From Eubacterium sp. (GTDB lineage Bacteria; Bacillota; Clostridia; Lachnospirales; Lachnospiraceae), in the NCBI GenBank assembly GCA_017634555.1, contig JAGBNF010000036.1, positions 1 through 63,949 on the forward strand: DNA of 63,949 bases, written 5' to 3'. Each line of letters begins with the position of its first letter. Position 1 is the stretch's first letter. The translations under genes were made by a program, and so were the position numbers. The notes under the pieces are model-generated. The model made no database searches. It was not told the origin of the DNA and saw only the letters and a list, made by a program, of their open reading frames with translations. Below, piece after piece: positions 7,533 through 15,587 of this stretch.

Positions 7533-7931
7533 TCAGATGAATACAAACCGGATTGCTTCATTTTCCTCTGCAACATCATCGCAGAGTCTGCGAAACCTCT
7601 TCATGTAGTCCCTCATTCCATCTGATGATTGTTCAATACCTTTAACGACGATGGTCTTCTCTTCGAAGTCTTCCGTCAGAACATCGTAGAGAGCATCCAG
7701 ATTATTCCCGAAGTAATCCGGTACTTCTATGGCATCTTGTATAATGGCATAAAACTCTTCCTTATCCGATACGCCCTCAAAATTAAGAACTATCGCGTCT
7801 TCAAATTCATCAGACTGTTCAGCCGAAACAACATCATCCATAACAGACTCATCTGTCATATCTTCAGGCAGTGTATAGAAGCTCTCATCAAAAGAATCAT
7901 TACTTCTCATTTCATCATCATTCATATTCAT
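7533..7931 (-). CDS. Barstar-family RNase inhibitor (immunity protein)
   Basis: A 132-residue protein. Residues 46-132 form a barstar domain (NFEGVSDKEEFYAIIQDAIE, YFGNNLDALYDVLTEDFEE, and a terminal IRFVFI strand); residues 1-45 are an acidic extension. Barstar folds bind and block barnase-type RNases. It begins 9 bases after the stop of a gene encoding a barnase-like domain, so the two are a toxin/inhibitor pair translated together. It has no signal peptide and should protect the cytoplasm. The stop is followed by two CTGATCAG palindromes (7511-7533) that could form a weak terminator. Confidence 0.88.
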   Translation of the reverse strand: MNMNDDEMRSNDSFDESFYTLPEDMTDESVMDDVVSAEQSDEFEDAIVLNFEGVSDKEEFYAIIQDAIEVPDYFGNNLDALYDVLTEDFEEKTIVVKGIEQSSDGMRDYMKRFRRLCDDVAEENEAIRFVFI

Positions 7932-7940
7932 AGAGCAGCC

Positions 7941-8633
7941 CTACCTTTCCTCACCGTAAAGCAGTTCAAAGGATTCATAGTGGTCACCCGTATAGTAAAC
8001 TCTTCCGTCATCACTGTAAACTATACGCTTTGCGCCTCTTTCCTTCTTTCCCTTTGTATCGATATCACATTCATGATAGGTTCCATAGTCAGGAAGGATA
8101 CCTTCACGATTGCCAAATGTATCGCCGCCGATAGACTTACCCGGTGCATACTTCTCAAGTGAACCTCCGCTCCATCCCAGCTTCTTTGCCTCTTTCTTTG
8201 TGATAAAGTTCGATGGCAATTCACCATACTGATGGATATATAAAGCAACATCCTCCTTGGATGTATAAGTACCGTCCTTATCCAGAAGCTCTTCATCAGA
8301 TGCAGCCGTAGTCTCTTCTTCTGTAGGCGCCTCTGTTTCTTCCTCTGTAGGCTCTTCGGTCTTCTCCTCAGTTACCTCTTCCGTCTTCGCTTCCGTAGTT
8401 GCTTCGGTCGTTGCTTCCGTTGCTGCTTCGGTAGCTTCTGTCGTACTTTCTGTTGCTTCTGTTGTCTCTTCTGTTGCTTCTGTTGTCGCAGCAGTCGTTG
8501 CTTCAGTCGTCACAACATTAAGAGCTGTTGTGGTTGCCTCCTTGCCCTTCTTGCCGCAGGCAGAAATACCGAGGACGAGAAGTCCTACAAGCAGTATTCC
8601 GAGTATTCTTCTATAAATCCATTTACTGTTCAT
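7941..8633 (-). CDS. Membrane-anchored barnase-like ribonuclease lipoprotein
   Basis: A 230-residue protein with a lipoprotein signal (LGISAC, Cys26), a linker of about 85 Thr/Glu/Ala-rich residues (30-115), and a C-terminal barnase/guanyl-specific RNase domain (about 118-230). GGDTFGNREGILP, the catalytic Glu188 in HECD, Arg199/Arg203 in the AKRIVYS region and His218 in DHYESF correspond to barnase Glu73, Arg83/87 and His102, so the domain looks active. Classical barnase is freely secreted; here it is tethered outside the cell. Barstar follows 9 bases downstream. Roles in RNA scavenging or antagonism of neighbours are both possible. Confidence 0.88.
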   Translation of the reverse strand: MNSKWIYRRILGILLVGLLVLGISACGKKGKEATTTALNVVTTEATTAATTEATEETTEATESTTEATEAATEATTEATTEAKTEEVTEEKTEEPTEEETEAPTEEETTAASDEELLDKDGTYTSKEDVALYIHQYGELPSNFITKKEAKKLGWSGGSLEKYAPGKSIGGDTFGNREGILPDYGTYHECDIDTKGKKERGAKRIVYSDDGRVYYTGDHYESFELLYGEER

Positions 8634-8655
8634 TTCATCATCCCTCTAAGGATCA

Positions 8656-9477
8656 TTAATCCATTGTATCAGGTAAAGGTTTCTCAGCGTCGCCCTCCAG
8701 CGTTGCCTCTTCCGTATCATCACTCGACGAACCGTTATCCTCATCAACTATATGCCAGAGCTTCGAAGAATCATACTTTCCGGGAAGCTCGACCCATTTA
8801 GATTTTTTCTCCTGAATGAACCATCCGTCCGGTTCTTCATACTCCATCCAGCCGTAATCACCGTAATCGGAGGATATACCTTCATACCAATACTGCCACA
8901 AATTCGGAACAACCTCTGTGTTATACCAGAGGTAGCAGTCAGAATCCCTATCATAATAGCTTTCATATTCGCTGTTCCATTTGATCGTCATATCATAACT
9001 ATCCGATTCCGTAACCAGCATATAACTATTATTATCTATTCTCTTCAGATAGAGAGTTTCACCGAAAATGTCCGTATCCTGTACAGCATTACTTTGAGCA
9101 GCCGTGGTTTTTTCCTCTTGATACGTCCTTGTACTCTGCTCTGCAGCCTGCCTCTCGGAAGTTTCATACAGATCGTCCTTAAACCTTGCTACTTCAAACA
9201 GGGCCATTATAACAAAGAATGCTATGCAAAGCAGCGTTCCATAAAATGAACCACCACCCGAACGCGGTGTATTATAATAATCGTCGTTTCTATATCTGTC
9301 AGAGTCATTATCACCCCATCTGTCATTAGATCGGTTCGATCTATATGAACTCGATGAGCTTCTGTAAGAGCGACTCGAATGTGAGCTGCTCGAATGCGAG
9401 AAGGATCGTGACGACGACGATCTGCTCGAACTCGAACGGCTTGAATGTGAACTTGAACTATGTCCCCTTGGCGGCAT
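8656..9477 (-). CDS. Ser/Arg-rich single-TM protein of unknown function
   Basis: A 273-residue protein. Residues 1-50 consist almost wholly of Ser with Arg and His, residues 52-75 are Asp/Arg/Tyr-rich, and a membrane segment spans about 79-96. The C-terminal 175 residues are acidic and aromatic-rich (YDMTIKWNSEYESYYDRDSD, LWQYWYEGISSDYGDYGWME) and end in an acidic tail. It is the first gene of a tight unit with the barnase and barstar genes (22-base gap). No family is recognised; a role in export or anchoring of the RNase is only positional inference. Confidence 0.7.
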   Translation of the reverse strand: MPPRGHSSSSHSSRSSSSRSSSSRSFSHSSSSHSSRSYRSSSSSYRSNRSNDRWGDNDSDRYRNDDYYNTPRSGGGSFYGTLLCIAFFVIMALFEVARFKDDLYETSERQAAEQSTRTYQEEKTTAAQSNAVQDTDIFGETLYLKRIDNNSYMLVTESDSYDMTIKWNSEYESYYDRDSDCYLWYNTEVVPNLWQYWYEGISSDYGDYGWMEYEEPDGWFIQEKKSKWVELPGKYDSSKLWHIVDEDNGSSSDDTEEATLEGDAEKPLPDTMD

Positions 9478-9566
9478 ATACTATTACCTCCTAATTATCT
9501 ATCAATAAATACTTATCAATCTCCAAAAATAATCAATCAACCAAAATCATCAATTAACAAAAATCA

Positions 9567-10958
9567 TCAATCAACAAACTTCCCCTCAGCTGCGATGCTG
9601 TCATCAATATCAAAGCTTCTGCTCAGCTTTCTGAATGTCACTATAAAAAGTATAACCGATAATGTCGCTGACATATAGTCCGTAACAGGCTGTGCCATAG
9701 CTGCCATTTTTGCCGTATGGAATAAATGTGTAAATACGTAAAGTGTCGGCAGATATAGTATTCCCTGTCTTGAAATCGAAAGGATCAGCGACGGAAGCAT
9801 TGCACCAGTCGACTGTATTGCATTTATCATAACAAAGAGGATTCCGATAACCGGACCCGCAAGTATATATGTTCTCGAAAATTCCATACCGTATCCGAAG
9901 GCATCCGCATTATCCAGAAATGTGGTAACAAGCGGACCTGCAAAGGTATAACATACAAATGTCATTACAAGACTCAGGATAAATGCAAAAGCCAGTGAAA
10001 ACTTCAGCACATCCATATATCTCTTCTTCATCCTTGCTCCGAAGCAGTAACCGAGCAGCGGCTGTACTCCGGATCCGAGACCGATGAGGAGCATTACAGC
10101 GATCATATTTACCTTCATTGCAACACCGAGTCCTGCAACTGCCATGTCACCGTAATCCTTCATGACATTGTTTATGATTATGTTCGATGTACTCATCAGA
10201 ATACTGTTGAGCGATGCAGGTACACCGATGGCAAAAACTCCCGATGCTATTCCCTGACCTGCTCTGTAATCCTTAAGCTTTATTGAAAGCATAGTCTTCG
10301 GAGACAGAAGATGTACAAGGTAAAATGCTGCCGAAACGAGATTTCCGAGCACTGTAGCGATAGCCGCTCCCGCAACATTCCACTTTAGTCCGAGGATCAT
10401 GATCGGGTCAAATACGATATTTACCATATTACCGATTATGACGCCGGCCATTGCGGTCTTCGCATGTCCTTCCGCACGGAGAACATTACTGAAGATATTA
10501 CTCATTATAAGAAACGGAATTCCAAGTGCTACTATTCCGAGATACTGCTTTGTATATCCGATACTTTCTGCACTTGCGCCAACTCCCCATGAGATAGACT
10601 CTGCCAGGAGCACGATAGCTACAGTTGATACGATACCTACCACAAGTCCTGTCCAGAAACAGAAACTCGATATCTTCTTTGCTTTATCAAAATCCCCCTG
10701 TCCGAGACTTCTGGATATGAAGGATGTTCCTCCGATACCAAACAACATTCCGACTGCCATAAAGATCAGGAATACCGGCGTCGCAAGCGATACCGCTGCG
10801 AACATCAGCGCATCCTTGGTCTGACCGATGAAGAAAGCATCCGCCAGATTATATACAAGCACCATTATCATACTGATTATCGAAGGGATAACATTGCTGA
10901 TTACCGCCTTCGGCACAGGTGCATTTCTGAAAATCTCAATATTCTTTTCGTTATTCAT
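9567..10958 (-). CDS. MATE family efflux transporter
   Basis: A 463-residue polytopic protein of the MATE family (Na+ or H+ coupled export of cationic drugs or metabolites), with about 12 membrane segments in two homologous halves. Typical segments are the N-terminal PSIISMIMVLVYNLADAFFI and GIGGTSFISRSLGQGD, repeated in the second half as GSGVQPLLGYCFGARMKKRY. The substrate cannot be told from sequence. The small membrane protein gene lies 30 bases upstream and may be cotranscribed. The ATG at 10958 is preceded by a weak GAGG. Confidence 0.9.
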   Translation of the reverse strand: MNNEKNIEIFRNAPVPKAVISNVIPSIISMIMVLVYNLADAFFIGQTKDALMFAAVSLATPVFLIFMAVGMLFGIGGTSFISRSLGQGDFDKAKKISSFCFWTGLVVGIVSTVAIVLLAESISWGVGASAESIGYTKQYLGIVALGIPFLIMSNIFSNVLRAEGHAKTAMAGVIIGNMVNIVFDPIMILGLKWNVAGAAIATVLGNLVSAAFYLVHLLSPKTMLSIKLKDYRAGQGIASGVFAIGVPASLNSILMSTSNIIINNVMKDYGDMAVAGLGVAMKVNMIAVMLLIGLGSGVQPLLGYCFGARMKKRYMDVLKFSLAFAFILSLVMTFVCYTFAGPLVTTFLDNADAFGYGMEFSRTYILAGPVIGILFVMINAIQSTGAMLPSLILSISRQGILYLPTLYVFTHLFHTAKMAAMAQPVTDYMSATLSVILFIVTFRKLSRSFDIDDSIAAEGKFVD

Positions 10959-10988
10959 TATAATTTTTCCTCAAATGATTTTTTTAGC

Positions 10989-11441
10989 CTAGTACGGCCA
11001 AAATACTATGAGTCCCATCATCGCCATATAGCAGAGCGTCTTTGGGATCATAAGCATTCCAAGCTTTGGATTCCTCTTTCCGTCGATTGCAACAGGAAGA
11101 TAAAATGCAAAGCTGAAAATAATAAGCAGTATTATGATCACATAAAAATATGCAGGCATGGTATAAGCATTTGCCATCACATTAAAAAGGCCGATGATCG
11201 CCAGGATTCCTATCATATAAGCAAAGCCGAAACGAAGACTGTGCCTGAAAAGCATCTCATCATCAGCAATACAGTCATACTCTCTGAAGCCCTTATAGGT
11301 TATAACCACCATAAAAAGCAGATAAACTATGCAGAATATCCCCTCCGCATATCCGGCGGCCTTCGGCTTTTCCGGCCTTCCTTCAGCCTCAGACTTTCTG
11401 ATTTTTTCAGTTGTCTCACGTACTGCCTTCTCTTCTTCCAT
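10989..11441 (-). CDS. Hypothetical four-TM membrane protein
   Basis: A 150-residue protein with a charged cytoplasmic N-terminus (1-30, Glu/Lys-rich) and four membrane segments (about 33-49, 70-90, 95-116, 129-147). I recognise no family. It precedes the MATE transporter gene in the same orientation. The start at 11441 fits, though its ribosome binding site is weak. Confidence 0.65.
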   Translation of the reverse strand: MEEEKAVRETTEKIRKSEAEGRPEKPKAAGYAEGIFCIVYLLFMVVITYKGFREYDCIADDEMLFRHSLRFGFAYMIGILAIIGLFNVMANAYTMPAYFYVIIILLIIFSFAFYLPVAIDGKRNPKLGMLMIPKTLCYMAMMGLIVFWPY

Positions 11442-11461
11442 AATAATCCCCGATTACATTG

Positions 11462-11502
11462 TATGCCCCTGAGATGACACTAATCGGTCACTCAGGGGCA
11501 TA
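11462..11502. terminator. 12-bp inverted repeat after purB
   Basis: TATGCCCCTGAG (11462-11473) and CTCAGGGGCATA (11491-11502) form a perfect 12-bp stem with a 17-base loop between the purB stop and the next gene. No T-run follows on either strand, so it may act as a terminator or a 3'-end stabiliser. Confidence 0.45.
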
Positions 11503-11554
11503 ATGTTATCTGTCATATCATACTTATACTGTATATGCCTTTTAACATATTGTA

Positions 11555-13009
11555 TTATACGTTGATCACAGCTGTAAGACCAAGCTCGTCCTTATTCTCA
11601 TCAAGGAGAGGCTTGATAACCTCATTGATGTACTCCTCTGTCTGCTGTGGAGCACGTCCTACATAGAGTGATGGCTCCATAAGGCTCTCGAGCTCTTCAA
11701 GAGTTCTTCCGAATGCAGGATCTGCAGCGATTCTCTGAAGAAGATCATTCTCCTTACCCTCTCGCTTAACAACAGCACCTGCTTCCATTGAGTACTGTCT
11801 GATCTTCTCATGAAGCTCCTGACGGTCTCCACCTGCCTTTGTAGCATCCATCATGATATTCTCAGTTGCCATGAAAGGAATCTCTTCCATGAACTTCTTA
11901 TAGATAACCTTGTCATAAACAACAAGTCCGTCAACGATATTGAGATAGAGATCAAGGATTCCGTCTACAGCAAGGAATGCTTCCGGAACAGAGATTCTCT
12001 TGTTAGCTGAGTCATCGAGTGTTCTCTCGAACCACTGTGTAGCAGCTGTGATAGCAGGGTTAACTGCATCGCAGATTACATAGTTTGCGAGAGATGCGAT
12101 ACGCTCACTTCTCATAGGATTTCTCTTATATGCCATAGCAGATGAACCGATCTGATTCTTCTCGAACGGCTCCTCGATCTGCTTCAGGTGCTGAAGAAGT
12201 CTGATATCGTTAGAGAACTTATGAGCACTCTGTGCGATTCCAGCAAGTACATTCAGTACTCTTGAATCAACCTTACGTGAATATGTCTGTCCTGATACAG
12301 GATAAACATCATCAAATCCCATCTTCTCAGCAATGATCTTATCAAGCTTCTTAACCTTATCATGATCTCCGTTGAAGAGTTCAAGGAATGAAGCCTGAGT
12401 ACCTGTAGTACCCTTTGATCCGAGCAGCTTCTGCTGTGAGATCATATAGTCAACATCACAAAGATCCATGTAAAGCTCATTAAGCCAGAGAGTAGCTCTC
12501 TTACCTACTGTTGTAGGCTGAGCAGGCTGGAAATGTGTGAATGCGATAGTAGGAAGATCCTTATACTCCATAGCGAACTTTGAAAGCTCGTTGATTACGT
12601 TAAGGAGCTTCTTTCTGACAAGCTTAAGACCCTCTGTCATAATGATGACATCTGTATTGTCACCTACGTAGCAGCTTGTAGCACCGAGATGGATGATGCC
12701 TGCTGCCTTAGGGCACTGGAAACCGTATGTATGTACATGAGCCATAACGTCATGACGTACCTTAGCTTCCTCAGCCTTAGCCATTTCATAATCTATCTCT
12801 TCACTGTGAGCCTTAAGTTCATCGATCATTTCCTGAGTGATACGTGGCTCACCGTCCTCACCGAGAAGATTCAGTTCCTTCTCTGCCTCAGCAAGAGCAA
12901 TCCACAGCTTACGCCATGTCTTGAACTTCTTGTCCGGTGAAAAAATGTACTGCATTTCCTTGCTCGCATACCTCTCTGAAAGTGGGCTTACATACTTGTC
13001 ATTTGTCAT
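11555..13009 (-). CDS. purB: Adenylosuccinate lyase
   Basis: Cleaves adenylosuccinate and SAICAR with release of fumarate in purine synthesis. The 484 residues carry the fumarase/aspartase superfamily features: HDVMAHVHTYG, GATSCYVGDNTD, TGTQASFLELF and the signature GSSAMAYKRNPMRSE with the mobile catalytic loop. The sequence resembles the longer, eukaryote-like PurB branch found in many Clostridia. The ATG at 13009 follows an AGGAA-type site. It is preceded by the structured element at 13073-13220 and appears to be a single-gene transcript. Confidence 0.96.
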   Translation of the reverse strand: MTNDKYVSPLSERYASKEMQYIFSPDKKFKTWRKLWIALAEAEKELNLLGEDGEPRITQEMIDELKAHSEEIDYEMAKAEEAKVRHDVMAHVHTYGFQCPKAAGIIHLGATSCYVGDNTDVIIMTEGLKLVRKKLLNVINELSKFAMEYKDLPTIAFTHFQPAQPTTVGKRATLWLNELYMDLCDVDYMISQQKLLGSKGTTGTQASFLELFNGDHDKVKKLDKIIAEKMGFDDVYPVSGQTYSRKVDSRVLNVLAGIAQSAHKFSNDIRLLQHLKQIEEPFEKNQIGSSAMAYKRNPMRSERIASLANYVICDAVNPAITAATQWFERTLDDSANKRISVPEAFLAVDGILDLYLNIVDGLVVYDKVIYKKFMEEIPFMATENIMMDATKAGGDRQELHEKIRQYSMEAGAVVKREGKENDLLQRIAADPAFGRTLEELESLMEPSLYVGRAPQQTEEYINEVIKPLLDENKDELGLTAVINV

Positions 13010-13072
13010 GTTCCTTTTCCTCCGTATATAGTTTACTTATTAAGCAATATCTGTTGATTATATCTATGCCCA

Positions 13073-13220
13073 GGTACATGATACGTAAGTGCACTGAGGA
13101 CCATAGAGAAACGTCGGCACTTAGTGAGCAGCATGTGCAAGCATGCTGGGAGCTTAGTGTCCGTTACGTTTCGGCCTGAGGCGCGAGCCGCGTCCGAAGT
13201 GTATTTACGTATCATGTACC
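13073..13220. repeat. 148-bp inverted-repeat element able to fold as a three-way junction
   Basis: Perfect 16-bp terminal inverted repeats (GGTACATGATACGTAA at 13073-13088, its complement at 13205-13220) extend inward to 13101/13192 with two mismatches and two G.U pairs that exist only in a plus-strand RNA. Inside are an arm at 13110-13170, topped by AGCATG-TGCAAG-CATGCT, and a short hairpin with CGGC/GCCG (13172-13190). The element is G+C-richer than the flanks and lies between purB and rfbD. It could be a miniature mobile element or a structured RNA; no convincing ORF is present. Confidence 0.65.
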
Positions 13221-13233
13221 GTCATAATAGAAT

Positions 13234-14091
13234 TTACTGAAGATATTCTTCAATAGCTGATTTCCAATCGGCAAACTCATAGCCAAGTCTGTCGCGGAAT
13301 GCCTTGTTGTCGAGAACCGAGTAAGCCGGTCTCTCGGCCGGAGTCGGATACTGATCAGTGGTTATATGATTAACCTTTGTATTCTTCTTTGCGATAAGGA
13401 ATATAGCTTCCGTGAAGTCTGCCCATGAGCACTTACCCTCACAGGTTCCGTGATAGATTCCGTACTCCTCTGTAGGCACAAGAACCTTGATAGCACGGGC
13501 CAGCTCGATAGCGCTTGTAGGTGAACCTATCTGGTCACATACTACAGAAACTTCATCATGTGTCTCTGCAAGGCTGAGCATCGTCCTTACGAAATTCTTT
13601 CCGTCACCGTAAAGCCATGCAGTTCTTACTATGAAATACTTCTCAGCATTTTCAAGTACGAACTCCTCACCGGCATACTTTGTTCTTCCGTATGCTCCCA
13701 GCGGCTTCGGTGTATCTGTCTCAACATAAGGAACAGTATTTGTTCCGTCAAAAACATAATCAGTTGAAATGTGCACGAGCTTGATATCTGCTTCCTTGGA
13801 TACGATTGCAAGGTTCTTCGGACCTTCTGCATTTATACGATAAGCAGTTGCCTCATCGGACTCTGCCGCATTTACATTTGTATATGCAGCGCAGTTGATG
13901 ATCACATCAGGCTTCTCATCTGCAACTATCTTTCTTACGGCATCAATATCCGTAATATCTATACTGAGTGCACCTTCAACTCCGAAATCGGAATTGATGA
14001 GAGTAACCTCTCCCGATGCAGCCTCATCCTTATATACTTCATTTATTGCACGACCCAGCTGTCCGTTACAACCTGTTACAAGAATCTTCAT
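13234..14091 (-). CDS. rfbD: dTDP-4-dehydrorhamnose reductase
   Basis: Last step of dTDP-L-rhamnose synthesis. A short-chain dehydrogenase with an N-terminal Rossmann motif (VTGCNGQLG, residues 5-13), DVIINCAAYTNVNAAE, HISTDYVFDG and the catalytic YGRTK (Tyr-x-x-x-Lys). The protein is 285 residues, normal length. The frame opens further upstream, but that part overlaps the preceding gene; GGGAG before the ATG at 14091 and the MKILVTG start decide. It ends the polysaccharide operon, 16 bases after the sugar-phosphate transferase gene. The other rhamnose genes (rfbA, B, C) are not in the window. Confidence 0.93.
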   Translation of the reverse strand: MKILVTGCNGQLGRAINEVYKDEAASGEVTLINSDFGVEGALSIDITDIDAVRKIVADEKPDVIINCAAYTNVNAAESDEATAYRINAEGPKNLAIVSKEADIKLVHISTDYVFDGTNTVPYVETDTPKPLGAYGRTKYAGEEFVLENAEKYFIVRTAWLYGDGKNFVRTMLSLAETHDEVSVVCDQIGSPTSAIELARAIKVLVPTEEYGIYHGTCEGKCSWADFTEAIFLIAKKNTKVNHITTDQYPTPAERPAYSVLDNKAFRDRLGYEFADWKSAIEEYLQ

Positions 14092-14107
14092 ATGTACTCT
14101 CCCTTCA

Positions 14108-15502
14108 CTACTTCTCATATCTGATGCCGAGTGAATCATAATACTTATCCATCTTCTCATCTGTTTCATCACTGAAGGCCTCTGTAGAATCCTTCTTGAA
14201 AAGAACGATAAGTGTCTGGAAAATAAGCTTGAAGTCCATCCATGGACTGTATTCCTCTATATACATTAAGTCAAGAACCAGCTTATCTCTCGGTGATGTA
14301 TTATACTTACCGGCGATCTGGGCATAACCTGTGATACCGGCCTTAACACGAAGTCTGTACTCAAACTCAGGAAGCTCGTTCGTATAGTTGAATACATTCG
14401 CGAGCATCTCAGGGCGCGGTCCTACAACCGACATATCACCCTTAAGAACATTTATGAACTGAGGAATCTCATCGATCCTGAATCTTCTGAGTATCTTTCC
14501 GACAGGAGTAATTCTGTCATCATCGACAACCTGAAGGTAATTGTCTACATTTTCCTTCATTGTCCTGAGCTTATAAACTCTGAATATCTTTCCGCCTCTT
14601 GTGGCTCTGTTCTGCTTGAAGAACACATTTCCTCCGTCATACGCCTTTACGGCAATAGCCGCAATAAGCAGTATCGGCGATGTAATGATGAGCGCGATGC
14701 TTGAGATGAAAATATCCATAATTCTCTTGAAGAATCTCTGCTCGGTCTTAAGACCTATAGATGAAAGCTGGAGCAGAGACATATCGTCGAGCAGCACGTG
14801 ATTTGAATGAAGCTCGACTACGTCTGCCATCATAGGATTGATGTACACATTTTTCATATTCTGATAACAGTACTCAACTATCTCGGTACGTTCCTTCACA
14901 GGAACATCATAAATGAATACTGTATCGTACTTCGGAATGACTTCCTTCAGCTTCTCATTCTGATAAGACATGTTGCAGCATATCTTATACTGAAGTCTGT
15001 ACTTCTTGATACATCTCGTAATCTCCTGCAGAGACTGTCTCGATGAAGTAACAATGAGAACTCTTTCAGGATCGCATATCTTGAAATACAGCCAGTTACC
15101 GAAATATGTCATAAATGAAATGATCATTACCTGCATCACAATGATGATCGGAATCAGCCAAGGCTGCTCGATAATGAAATGATCATTCAGTTTTTCGTTT
15201 GTGTTCATGATGGAAAGCATCAGAAGACCTACCAGATCGGTAAATGCTCCGGCAAGCGAAAGTGAAATGATGATAGGTTTACTCTTTCTCTTTCCGATGT
15301 CATATCCACCGTAAATCTTTAAAAACAGGTAACCCGAAATAAAGTAACCGACAATGGTTACCATGGATGTACGGCTGAGTGCAAGCAGCTGCCAGTTCTT
15401 AATGGCATAGATGCGATAGAACACCCAGAAAACGAGTAAATATACAAATATCTTTAAAAGAAAAACGATAATGCCTTCGCATTGTCGCAAAATTTTTTTC
15501 AT
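14108..15502 (-). CDS. Polyprenyl-phosphate sugar-1-phosphate transferase (exopolysaccharide initiation)
   Basis: Transfers a sugar phosphate from a nucleotide sugar to undecaprenyl phosphate and so starts a surface polysaccharide repeat unit. The 464 residues contain N-terminal membrane segments (about 10-30, 46-64, 77-98, 114-136), a nucleotide-binding-like middle (148-250), and a C-terminal bacterial sugar transferase domain (257-460) with a membrane-embedded helix, FRVYKLRTM, FRIDEIPQFINVLKGDMS, VGPRPE and GITGYAQIAG. The WbaP/EpsE-type fold is certain; the sugar is not known. The clustered glycosyltransferases and rfbD suggest a rhamnose-containing polymer. Confidence 0.92.
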   Translation of the reverse strand: MKKILRQCEGIIVFLLKIFVYLLVFWVFYRIYAIKNWQLLALSRTSMVTIVGYFISGYLFLKIYGGYDIGKRKSKPIIISLSLAGAFTDLVGLLMLSIMNTNEKLNDHFIIEQPWLIPIIIVMQVMIISFMTYFGNWLYFKICDPERVLIVTSSRQSLQEITRCIKKYRLQYKICCNMSYQNEKLKEVIPKYDTVFIYDVPVKERTEIVEYCYQNMKNVYINPMMADVVELHSNHVLLDDMSLLQLSSIGLKTEQRFFKRIMDIFISSIALIITSPILLIAAIAVKAYDGGNVFFKQNRATRGGKIFRVYKLRTMKENVDNYLQVVDDDRITPVGKILRRFRIDEIPQFINVLKGDMSVVGPRPEMLANVFNYTNELPEFEYRLRVKAGITGYAQIAGKYNTSPRDKLVLDLMYIEEYSPWMDFKLIFQTLIVLFKKDSTEAFSDETDEKMDKYYDSLGIRYEK

Positions 15503-15587
15503 TTACATGCCCTCTCAGACAACGCATAGATACTGGAATTATATTAGAAAACTTTTTATTTTTCAAGTATCAGCAAATTAGGGGGCT

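Noticed and set aside
8290-8550. Short tandem repeats encoding Thr/Glu/Ala runs, considered as a CRISPR-like or phase-variable array
   Set aside because: The repeats are in-frame codon-level repeats of a lipoprotein linker with no spacers and no homopolymer tract.
9320-9470. Ser/Arg codon repeat at the start of the 8656 gene as a possible contingency locus
   Set aside because: Codons vary between repeats and no perfect short tandem unit is long enough to suggest slipped-strand switching.
13033-13215. 60-codon minus-strand ORF and an 80-codon plus-strand ORF across the purB-rfbD gap
   Set aside because: Both are chance readings of the inverted-repeat element at 13073-13220, without a ribosome binding site.
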